A stretch of 64,000 nucleotides of DNA. It comes from Rhodamnia argentea (lineage: Eukaryota > Streptophyta > Magnoliopsida > Myrtales > Myrtaceae). Of the stretch, positions 22,871-32,838 are shown one piece after another (the stretch's first letter is position 1; each line of letters opens with the position of its first letter). The stretch is from NCBI RefSeq assembly GCF_020921035.1, contig NC_063151.1, forward strand, positions 16,932,934 through 16,996,933, read 5' to 3'. The position numbers and the translations under genes are program-made. The notes beneath the pieces are model-generated. The model ran no database searches and was not told where the DNA came from. It saw only the letters and a list, made by a program, of their open reading frames with translations.

Positions 22871-25429
22871 CAAGCTACATTTTCTTTTTGTAATCCCATG
22901 ATTTTGAATTAGGAATTACAACGAGAATAAACTTTACAAAGAAAAGTTATGAAAAATCTAAAATACAAGATGAGTTCACACGGGAATTGTCTGTTGACTT
23001 GATCATCTCCACTTCCGCTCCTTAGGAAAATGCTATATTCTTCTTGGAGTGAGCAAATGATCACCAACAGAGGTTTATGACATGAATTTGTAGGCTCAAG
23101 TGGCTTATGCAAAAGACATAGTGTGTAGGATAGAGAAATGAATGTTCTTCATCATCCTAAGGCACTTGAATTAAAGTTTGAGCATAATGCAAAGAAACAC
23201 CCGAAAATTGATGTTAGTCCGTGCAAGAAAATTTCTAACCATTTACCTCGTTACGTTAGTAGAATTTCGTTGTCTAAGCCCCGATGTGGGGTGGTTCTTG
23301 ACAGGGGTAAAGAAATGAAACCACCGCTCAAAAGGGTTAATCAATGGATCACCTATAGTATTTGGGATAGAGAACTAAATGCCTCTGTCATTTCGGCTAT
23401 CGTACCTTTTGCAAGAAACCTTTTACCTTGTGAAATGCGGAACCTAGCTACCGCTCAACTCACTGGGGATTGTAATGCTGGACGTGTATGGAAATCTCTT
23501 GACTTTCATCATCCTGTCATGCCCCATTCTTGTTCATTCAATGTATCACATGCAGTTTTACTCCCTATTCAGAGTTTATAAATTAAACATGAAGCATAAT
23601 TGGGCATAAAATATGCAATGTGTAAGATGTAGCAATTTTTAGCATCAGTCATGTTTCATGAAAAATGTGTGCATTTGGTTAAAAAATGAACCATACAAGG
23701 ATGCAAGAAAATTCCTAGGAATGAAGTAATCTGAGTTGCCCCAGAACAAGAAATACATGCATGAATGAGCCAATTGAAGACTTGGATGCTCTGCTTTATG
23801 CCATGACGGTGACCATTAGGTTGGTCATTTGCACCTGTAAGAAGGAAAATGTCGTCTTGAAAGTTGTATAAGTTAGAGAAACATAATCCCTTTTCTAAGT
23901 TGGGGTTCGCTATTAATTTGCCCCATTTTCAATCGGGGTGAGTATAGCTTTGCCAAAATGTGAGATTGCCCCGGACATGGCCGGTGTTGGGAACTCGATT
24001 TCAAACCTTGGCAAACAACTTTTCTCACACTTGATCCCGTATAGAAAAATGTGCATGAATAGGATCTAAAAAAAAGACGAGGTGAGAATTTGAGAAGCTC
24101 CAATTATCAATATGCTTCAGTGGTAGCTATCAAAGACATGTCTCCTAACTTGGCACCTGCAAGAAAGGAAATGCAAGGTAAGATATACTCCCTTGGAGAT
24201 CAAGTAGCCTTGGCTCGTCATGTCTTTTGTTGGGCGACAAAGCATGATCAAAGGAACGATCGAGAGCGAAGTATGGATTTGCTTCGATCGGCGATGGATC
24301 GGCGTACGTGTTGGCCTCTATGGGCCTAGACCGACACATATAGTTGGATATGCCCCGATCAGGCTTTGACGATCGAGGATGCCCCTCGTTTCATGCTTAG
24401 GTGAACTCCGGTCTTGAATTCTCTAGGAAAATAGGGACTCTGTGAATGGTCCTCTATGGGCCTAGGCCATCTGCGCATGAACTCTCGGATATATTAGACC
24501 GGCTCCATATTCCTTCGAATAATGCGACGCACCGATGAATTGATCGAGCAATTGGCTAAGGATTGCCCCAAGAATCATCATTTGGGCTGATCGGGGGATA
24601 GCCAAAAGTAATGTCGACCGATACAAGGGTCGCCGAACATTTGATCGGCGCCGACGATCGATGAACGTCCGGCTATGGAGCTACCGCAAGCAATGGATGA
24701 GGGCGAAGCATGGATCCGCCTCATATGGTCGAAGAACTGGGATCAGCCAAGGATTTTTAACTCGATCATGAACTTCGTGGCTCAATACTTATACGTGAGG
24801 TTGCCCGGTGGTCGGCTGAACCTCATGCACTATTCAGGTTGTGAATCCGCCTCTTGCCCCTAGATTAATTCTGAAACATATAGCACATAGATCAGTGAAA
24901 CAAATAGTGTTAAACCACGTGTTAACGAATTCTGAAGATTTTCCTTGAAAAAACTCTTTTATTTTCGAAAACCTTGGAACAAGAATTCTTGAGAAGCCCA
25001 ACCCTCGGTGCTTACCATAGATAATAAATTGTTCAATCGTTGGTTATCATCATCGGGTTGGTTTGGGATACTTCGAGAAGATTCCAAAATAATGAAAAAC
25101 TTCTGTAATTTTATTGATGTAGAATCAAATGAATTACATCCTAATGAAAAGGGAAATCCTAATGTGCAATATTGAATTAAAATGAAATCCTAAGAAAGCA
25201 ATAAAGTTTCTCGCACGGGAGAATGCATGAACATAAAAGATGTTACTGGTTTGGATCTATGCCCATTTCTACGATGATGAGCTCTCTTGACTTCCAATCA
25301 AGCTAGTCATTCGATGTGTTCCAAGTAACACCACAAACATAAAAATGATGCAATGGGAGTATCTCGTCCTCAAACATATGAGGATATTGCATACACATGC
25401 TCGGGACCACCAACATATCCCGGTCTCCA

Positions 25430-25915
25430 TTACAATACTCCCATGCATGGAACATGAGGTCGCCAAAACCGTTGTGTGACACACTCCTCGATGGACTGTC
25501 CCTCTTGGTCACAATGGAAATCATAGAACTTGCCTGAACTAAAGTTCTGGATACTCTCGAACCAAGGGACAGTTTGTACTCGCTGGAACATGCCCCTTTT
25601 CAAAAGGATCGGCCACATGATAGTCATAGATGCAGGGTATAGAGTGAATTCCCATCCAAACAGCTTCGGAGGCTCATCGTGTGAGAGCATCATACACCGA
25701 TTGGCACAACTTTCTTGGTGAGATCGAATCACCTCTAATTGGTGCTCCAGTAGATGAGTGACATGTTTCATGATGCTAATTCTTCTGTTAGTTGTAGCCT
25801 TCCATGCTTGCATCGCATCCTGCAGTTTCTCAGCTTTTCCTCTTAGAATGGCTTCAACTTGTGGCTTGTCAGTCATCTCTGTTACCCTTGATTGGGTAAA
25901 GTAAAGAGAATCCAC
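25430..25915 (-). pseudogene. Gag relic of the Tat-like element
   Basis: A 161-codon open frame on the element's strand, downstream of the primer site as gag should be. Its C-terminal part, 'WPILLKRGMFQRV' and then 'KFYDFHCDQEGQSIEECVTQ', resembles the end of Tat/Ogre-type Gag proteins. There a leucine-rich stretch is followed by a Cys/His knuckle of the form C-x-x-H-x4-G-H-x-x-E-x-C. Here the first cysteine and the glycine-adjacent histidine are not in place (D and Q instead), so metal binding is probably lost. The N-terminal half has a coiled-coil look (residues about 17-70). The frame then breaks. It is short for a Gag protein and is best viewed as a decayed fragment. The start shown is only the first ATG. 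Confidence 0.45.
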
Positions 25916-27480
25916 GGTAAATTACTTTCAAGAGATGATCATGTGATGAGTATAGCATGTGGGAGACGTTGAGTCGATCCATGGCCAAACTAGACTCACG
26001 AACGCCCCTCAAACTTGACTCGTGACCCTTACCAGGGAAATTTTAATTTCGTCAGATTTTGGAAGAAAATTTACGAAAAATCATTGCATGGTCAAAATGA
26101 TGTGAAAATTTACGAGCTTATAGACGAGAGGATGATGAACAACTTTCATGTTTGGTGATCGAGCCATCAATCAACGAATTAATTCAGTTTGATGCATTTT
26201 CTCTAAAAATCACATCCAGAAAACTGTTTCGTCCACCTTCTGTGAAATGAACGAAGGACCCCTTAAAAATGTGAATTCAAATCTGAAATTTTGTAGGCTA
26301 TCATTTGAAACATAAACCTACAACTTTCATGTTTTTTGATTTATCATAGGAAGTCATTTACTAAGGATAATCCGCAAAATGGTTCTGGAGTCTGAAAACG
26401 TGCGAAATTCCAGCCTGCTCGACCCCAGCCATTAATTTCATAATAAATAGAAGACACACTGGATTAATACGAAATTTTACGATACGATGGTTCAAGATCT
26501 TACGAACATTTTTCATTTGAAGTGAGGAAATTGAATCCAACATGAAATGGGCGAAAAAATTCGTACAAGACAGCAAGGTCAGAATAAAAACAGAACTGTT
26601 TTGTTAATCTAAAAGTGTAATCAAAGTATGACCACCATAAAATCCGAAAAAAGAAAAAAAAATTCTAAACAAGAGACCTAGGAATGTAATGATACAAGTA
26701 AAAAGATGGGACTCGACAAGACCATAAAGACAAACCTAATTTTCCATGGACCGACTCAGGAAATGAAGGGAGAAAATACATGTGCTAACATGACGATCAT
26801 GAGTTTAGAGACAAGTGGAATGACATATGCATGCTTTATTAACCAGGTGTTTTAGAGCTTTCGAGGGCAAATCTAACTTAATGATCTAAGCCGTATCCAG
26901 CACCTCTTGAGCTTGGGGGATGTCAAGAAATCCTCTCATGCCTGCAGATTCAGGCTAGAGCGAGGAATTCTCAACATGATCGGGGTCGAGAGCAAGATCA
27001 TCCATTCCTCCACCCTAAGGCCAGGCAAGCTCTTACCCGGACACAATCCTGGGTTCATCTAGCATTTTAGGTTTGATGCAATGTCATGAATCATACGTGA
27101 CAGGTTATAATCCACTCAATCATGGCATCTTGGGATAAAATAAAGCAATTAGATTAAATGCCAAAAATTAAGTAAACCTACATGAAAATGATTAGGAAAA
27201 TTAAGCATAATGGAGCTCGATCAAGATATAATCGAATGAAAAGTAATCCAACTCCTAGCAATCGGTCCAAAAATCAATTACATTCACAATCAATCAAAGC
27301 AAATCACAACCAAACAATCAAGGCATAGATCATGAAAATCAAAGGCTTAAGTCCACAAATTTTTAATTTTCCGAAAATTATAGGTGACTTAAAAAGTTTT
27401 CGAAAATTAAAGTTAATTTTCAAAAAATTCATGAAAATTCGGTTCACCTTTTTATTTTTTCGAGAAATTAAAAATTTTGT
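25916..27480 (-). other. Probable untranslated leader of the LTR element
   Basis: AT-rich sequence between the primer-binding site and the gag relic, with stops in all minus-strand frames. A palindrome-like mirrored stretch occurs at about 27330-27480 ('aattttcgaaaatt' type words). Nothing else is recognised. Confidence 0.5.
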
Positions 27481-27497
27481 CCCCAATGAAGTCGCCA
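27481..27497 (-). other. Primer-binding site, tRNA-Arg type
   Basis: On the plus strand 'ccccaatgaagtcgcca' matches the 3' end of plant tRNA-Arg including CCA ('ccccagcggagtcgcca' from memory) at 14 of 17 positions. On the element's strand this is the minus-strand primer site beginning TGGCGACTT, three bases from the 5' LTR. tRNA-Arg priming is characteristic of Ogre/Tat-lineage elements. Confidence 0.7.
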
Positions 27498-27500
27498 AGC

Positions 27501-30353
27501 TATCGCGACCTAAAATTAGGCTAACGGATTATCGGGTCAATTAAATCAACCAACCTAATTCGAGCCCTCTCAAGTCCTACCGAATCGCAACTTAGGTTTA
27601 TTCATAAAAAAAATATTCAATTGGAGCCGCTACTAATCATTTACGGAAGGTTGATTAGAAACATTAATAAAATAGAAGGAGAACTATTTTATTGCTGGTC
27701 ACTAGAGAAAAATGGGTTCGGGGATTTGGTTACATTAATTGGAAAAATTAATGCCCTTTTGGTACCAATTTCATGAAAAATCCTTTTTGATTAATCGATG
27801 TGATTTGAATGATTTTGATTTTTATGAAAAAATGCAATATGAGACCATATATTATGCGCCTAGAGGATATTTTTTTTTTTTGTATTTTTGGTAATAAAAG
27901 AAAACATTCAAAAGCAATCAAAAATCTGAAAAAAATTAAACAAAAATACCCATAATATACCTTTAATTTCGGATTTTTTTGAAAATCCTCTCATCCCCAA
28001 AGATCCGGGCTAGAGCGAGATTTTATCCGCTACATCCTCGAGGATTTGAGCCGGTATGCGGATATGCGTATAGAAAAACAACATCCCTTTTGCCAAAGGG
28101 CAGAACACGAATTTCTATACTAAATCACCATTCCATTCCATAAGAACACGGACAAGGCGTGTGATTTATTTTTCCGATGGGTCTAGGCACAAAGGGGAGC
28201 ATATATTATGGGCATGTTTGTTTAAAATTGTGCAAATTTTATAACAAATCAAAAACAAACAATCAAATGATTAGATATTACAACACAAAATAAAATAAAC
28301 ACCAAATCACCTATGAATTTCGAAAATCACATGCGGATGTTGAGATTGGTAGGTAATCTTGCTTCATCCGAAAAGGATTCACATCTTTAAAAATTCGAGA
28401 AATTATCTTTTGAGATTTTGAAATTATTTCAGATAATTCCCAAGTTAGAAAGAGATAACTCCTTTTCAAGGCAATCTTATCCGCAAGAGTTATGACATGC
28501 ACAAAATTTCCAAAAAGATTTCAAATTCGGATATAAGATAATCCGAATATTCCAAAAGACATGTGCAATCTTTTCAAGATAACGTTTGGGATTTAGATTT
28601 ACTCGAAAACCAAGTCATGAGATATATCTAAAATCCAACAAATATATCTAAAAGTCGCATTCAAAGATATGTACTTTATCCACAAGATTTGCTCAAAATT
28701 TTAGATAACTCAAGTTTAGACAAGAGGAATCCTTGTAGATAATCAAGCAATTCAAACAAGTTTAGATTATGACAAGCAAGATAACCTTGATATAAAAAAA
28801 TTAGAACTTTAACTTACCTTGAGATTAGCTTTCCAAAATTCAAACTTGGATCATCGAGAAGCTTGCGGATATGGTGAACAACGACTTTTGCGGACAAAAG
28901 AGTATTCACAAAGGCTCTTGGTGTGGGTTCATGTTAGGTTCTAGGCACGTCCTCCTCTTCTGCTGTGAATGTGATTTTCATTCATCCCATAATGTCCGAG
29001 AGGGTTCTTGCATGAGTTTTGAGCACGCCGCATTATGGGTGATTGACAAGCCACCAAGAAAATGTGAGTACATGTAAAGAATTTAAGAAAAAAAAAAAAC
29101 TTGGGAGGTACCACCGTATCATGAAAACTTGTGGACGAAACTAGACCAAACCAACCCTTTTCGTCAAGCATGCAAACGACTCCGGAAGTATTGCTCGAAC
29201 TGAACGAGGTGAACGCTCAATTTGGTGATCGACTCAGCGTGCCAAGCGGCGTCATCGTGGGGAAATTCCTACATGAAATTGCGGCCGTCGAGGTATGGCT
29301 GGTTGTCGGATGTACGGCCATGCTCGAGCTGGACCGTGGCTGCTGGAGGACGTCAAGCGTTGATGGAAAGGGACCGCGAAGGGTGGTGCTCCGTTATGTA
29401 TCAGGTGCGCGGTAGAGTCCCGTTTCTCGTCCGATCCTCTCTCGCATTCATTTTCTCAATGAGCCTTGAAAGTCCTGAATCGTCCCTTTCATGGACATTA
29501 CGGATAAAGATCAAAAGAAAAACCTTTCTGGCGGGGTTTGCACAATTAATAATCAAAGTAGAAGAAAACAAACGAAGAAAGGAAAACTTCTCCTCATATG
29601 GTGAAGTCTCTCTTGGATGATTCTACATGGATTCTCCTTTTGTCTCCATGTGATTTTTTAATCACAGCTCCCACTTCCTTTTTCTTCATGAATCTTCTCC
29701 TTTGGCCTTGTCTCCTTCTCCGAGCATCGGGGAATTCTTCACAAGCGGTCCTCTGAGAAAACTCCCCAATGGTCGTGAATCCTCAATCCCCTCCGATCTC
29801 CCTTTCGTGCCGTGTGTTGAAATTTTGTGGCCTCTTCCCGAACCCTAAGCTTAACGTGGTATTTATAGATTAGGGTGACCATCGGATTAAAAATTTTGAT
29901 CTTCAAGAGTCCGATCTCATTAAAACTCCTCAATAATTTCCGTCACAAGAGGAATTGTCATGGGTTAGCTCAATTTCCTGCTCTTGCGGGCTTAACCGTA
30001 TAATCCCGGGCTCAAATTGGGCTTTAATTAATTAAATAAATAATTAATTAAGAGCCTTTAACATTTAAATGAGCATAAATGGGCTGAATTAAATATGACA
30101 ATAGGTTCAAGCCCTCTTAGAATTTTCGACAATCTCCGCATGCTTAGCCGAATTGTCCATGTGATGCCTAGTTCGTTTGCTTGTCAATTTAAGCTCAATT
30201 ACTTTCTCCGGCCCGAATACAATGATACGCATGACTGACGAAAAGTAAATATGCAATGCATGAGAAATTTATTTTCGGTGAGAACTATGACTAGTTCTCA
30301 TTTTATGCTTGAAATGAATGATGTTTAGAAATATCAAAATTTAGGTGTCAATA
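27501..30353 (-). repeat. 5' LTR of the Tat-like element
   Basis: The direct-repeat partner of 17539-20389. On the minus strand it starts TATTGACACC and ends GGTCGCGATA. Compared with the other LTR, both terminal dinucleotides are changed (TG to TA, CA to TA). The TATA-like box is kept at 29859-29869. Confidence 0.9.
29859..29869 (-). promoter_or_regulatory. Probable TATA box in the 5' LTR
   Basis: Minus-strand 'ctataaatacc', about 485 bases into the LTR, in the same context as the copy at 19895-19905. This is the site expected to drive the element's own transcript. Confidence 0.5.
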
Positions 30354-30541
30354 ATGCCAATTTAGTCCTCAACGTTTTAGTCCTAAATTTTTTAACGAAT
30401 TGCCAATTTAGCTCTTTCGACCAATTTGTACCAAATTTTCGAATATTCAAAAGGTTTATAATTAAATTGACGCAATTAAAATGTTTAACACTTAATCGAC
30501 GCAAGTGCTATAGGTTTAGGACTTTATTTAGAAATTTCTCC
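30354..30541. mobile_element. Family 1 TIR element, right part, split by the LTR element
   Basis: It begins 'atgccaatttagtcctcaac' right at the LTR end and finishes with 'ataggtttaggactttattt', a typical family 1 right end. It continues the fragment at 17437-17538. About 400 bp of unremarkable AT-rich sequence follows before duplication copy B. Confidence 0.55.
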
Positions 30542-31402
30542 ACTATATAATAGGTGACGACGAAAGGACTACTTGCGCAACGAGTTTTTACCATCAAATA
30601 ATGAGATTAACTGAGTGCTTGAAGTTTATGGACGCTTCAATCTCAATAGGAATGAAAAAAAAAACCCCCCAATTTTCCTGTACTTGATTAAATTGAAATA
30701 CCGATTGACATGGTCATAAACATGGTATCGCTGATAAGCTAATCATGTGGTGGTCAACACACATGCGGCAATTGCTGCGGCACACAGTTTGGCGTGGCTA
30801 AAAGGGAACGCACACGGTGACACGGGGGTGACAAACATGTACATCACTCGCATAACGGGTTTTCAATGTCAATACATATAATTTGAGCCATATCTCATTG
30901 TATCAACTAGCAATTTTGTTATGAAAAGGAATCATCAATTCGTAGAAAAAAAAAATAAGAGAACGTTGAACAGCGAGAGACGAAGGAAATAGACAGAAAT
31001 GCCAATTTCGGAAAGCTCGATATTCAAATCAATTACGACATTATAACAAAAACAAAAATTGATTATCTTGGCCTATATCTATAGGCAAGGGGAATTACGT
31101 TTTTAAAGTATCGCAATTAAATGAAGACAATTAGCCTCGGACCCAGATGAAATCTAACATAACAATAAACTAGGAAGCTAAATCAATAAGGTGGTTGGGA
31201 GACTTCTGTCCTGTATCGACTGTACAAATTTTCTTATATTAGAGCAAGGATGGCGTGAGGATAGCTTACCTATAAATAGGATTATGAAAAGAGAGGACTT
31301 TAGAAAATGATTAAAAATGATTAGGGCGAAAGCAGCTTTTGACTACATCGCCTAATTTTACTTACCTCATCTCCAATCCCCTCCAAAACAATCACCTCAT
31401 GC

Positions 31403-31845
31403 TAGGGTTATGCAATGCAAAAATCCCGAACCGATACACTCGTGATAAATTTATTTTAAATTAACTTTTTGACCTTAAAAAATCTCAAATCAGTATACTT
31501 GTTATAAATTTACCCCAAACTAATTTATTGACTACCAAAATCAACAAACTAGCACACCTGTAACAAATTTATCCTCTGTTAATTTTTGCTAAGTTGAGTT
31601 AATACCACGAAAAATCATGAACCGGTACACTTGTGATAAAACAGAGAGTAGAAACTCCAAATTGGTATATTCACTAACCGTCACGTATCATCTATCTCAT
31701 CAATTTAACGGTGACATTTAAGGAAAACTAACGGATGATAAATTTATTACTGGTGTACTAATTTGAGATTTTTTTATGGTAAAAAAATTAGTTTGGATAA
31801 ATTTGTCACGAGTATATTGGTTCAGGATTTTCATGATATTAACCC
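31403..31845. mobile_element. TIR element (family 4), duplicated copy
   Basis: The counterpart of 13798-14229, carried along in the duplication. Its ends 'agggttatgcaatgcaaaaa' and inverted 'agggttaatatcatgaaaat' and inner repeats are recognisable, with scattered changes. Confidence 0.6.
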
Positions 31846-31977
31846 TTGTTACTATTCACTTCACAAGGGGAAGAGCAGAGAGCCACAGAAAATTAAAATA
31901 TCATAGACAGAAGGGAACCATCACCAAAGGAGAACCTTCAAGACCCGCCATGGGCGATGTGAACTCAAACAGACTTG

Positions 31978-32385
31978 CTTCACTGTCGTCGACCTTCGCA
32001 GGCCGCAGGCCGTGCTACTTCAACACTGGAGTGATGGTGATCGATCTCGACCGGTGGCGACGCGGGGACTACACAAAGAAGATAGAGGAGTGGATGGAGC
32101 TGCAGAAGAGAATGAGGATATACGAAGCCGGGGTCACTCGCCCCGTTCTTGCTGGTCCTCGCGGGGAGGATTGCAGCGGTCGACCACCGGTGGAACCAGC
32201 ACGGTCTCGGCGGGGACAACTTCCGGGGGCGGTGCTGGGACTTGCATCCCGGGCTGGTGAGCCTCTTGCATTGGAGCGGGAAAGGGAAGCCGTGGGCCCG
32301 GCTCGACGCGCACCGGCCGTGCCCATTGGACGCTCTCCGGGCTCCTTACGATCTCTTGCAGACTCCATTCTCCTTGGAATGTCCG
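31978..32385 (+). pseudogene. GATL1 pseudogene (C-terminal fragment)
   Basis: Corresponds to codons 233 to about 364 of the GATL1 gene at 14587. It lacks the signal sequence, the DSD metal site and everything before '[10 protein letters not shown]'. The reading frame is shifted where the intact gene has '[10 protein letters not shown]': one base is inserted ('gagct' to 'gaagcc'). The next few codons are out of frame. The stop region is replaced by sequence from 1.27 kb downstream. It cannot encode an active GT8 enzyme. An ORF from 31776 enters this fragment in frame for about 48 codons, fusing TIR-element and leader sequence to GATL1 residues. Confidence 0.9.
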
Positions 32386-32734
32386 GCGAAAGACGAGGAT
32401 CGGTGACGGTGTAGCTCGGTCATCATTGTGGTTCGAAAATGCACCGGGTCGAGCACGGATCGAGAGATAATTCAACGAGCCAGGCCGTGCGAACTTTCCT
32501 TTTCCTATGTTCATATTGTGTTAATCATATGATTGAATAAGTCGTTGACCGAAAATAACAATGGTTTTCGATTCCTTTTTTTTTTTTTTTGGGTAAAAGG
32601 GCAAAAGACAAAAAAAAAAAAAAAAAAAAAAGAAGGAGAAGGAGAAGGAGAATGGTTTTGAGTTCAGAAATTGCGTTGAATATTATTGACATGGCAATCC
32701 ACAAGTTGCCCATATCAGCGTGCCAAGATTGGAC

Positions 32735-32838
32735 GTAATGTTAGCAATTTCAGGTGATAATTGGCCGGAAGGACTATATTGACAAAATTGAAAAGTTTAG
32801 GACTAACTCAACTTCCATATAGTAGATTTAAGACAAAC
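32735..32838. mobile_element. Solitary arm of a family 1 element
   Basis: 'gataattggccggaaggact' followed by 'aaagtttaggactaactca' and 'atagtagatttaagaca' match the right arm of family 1 elements. No left arm is seen. Confidence 0.45.

Larger units (their letters stand above)
20403..25429 (-). other. Non-coding interior of the LTR element
   Basis: Five kilobases without a readable pol gene on the minus (element) strand. It contains the hairpin array (about 20781-21265) and a homopolymer-like T/C tract (22690-22870). The longest plus-strand ORF has 147 codons (23138-23581), runs against the element's direction and resembles nothing I know. Several parts hold repeated 'cgatcgg'/'gatcga' words (24240-24680). 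It may be strongly diverged coding sequence or captured DNA. I cannot tell which. Confidence 0.5.
17539..30353 (-). mobile_element. Non-autonomous LTR retrotransposon (Tat/Ogre-like Ty3-gypsy), complete
   Basis: A 12.8 kb element bounded by two closely matching direct repeats of about 2.85 kb. It is read on the minus strand. The 5' LTR is 27501-30353, followed by a tRNA-Arg-type primer-binding site (27481-27497), a gag relic (25430-25915), a long non-coding interior, a purine-rich tract (20390-20402 on the minus strand) and the 3' LTR 17539-20389. The target site is 'atgca' at the left (17534-17538) and 'atgcc' at the right (30354-30358), four of five bases alike. No protease, reverse transcriptase, RNase H or integrase is readable. 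It would need another element's enzymes, like LARD-type derivatives. Clade assignment rests on the primer site and gag relic. Confidence 0.8.
30950..32672 (+). repeat. Segmental duplication, copy B (internally deleted)
   Basis: Matches 13325-14317 (here 30950-31977), then 15282-15680 (here 31978-32379), then about 16950-17215 (here about 32380-32672). The first junction, after 'cagacttgc', skips 964 bp of copy A with 1-2 bp of microhomology. The second skips about 1.27 kb at a shared 'ggaatg', with a short extra stretch ('aaagacgaggatcgg') of uncertain origin. Copy B starts and ends at the same relative points as copy A. Confidence 0.85.

Noticed and set aside
22655..22873. Lysine/arginine-rich minus-strand ORF
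   Set aside because: It is a translation of the homopurine tract, with no real sequence complexity.
23138..23581. 147-codon plus-strand ORF inside the LTR element
   Set aside because: It resembles no family I know, runs against the element's direction and lacks an obvious promoter. It is left as non-coding, though a search for homologues in other copies would be decisive.
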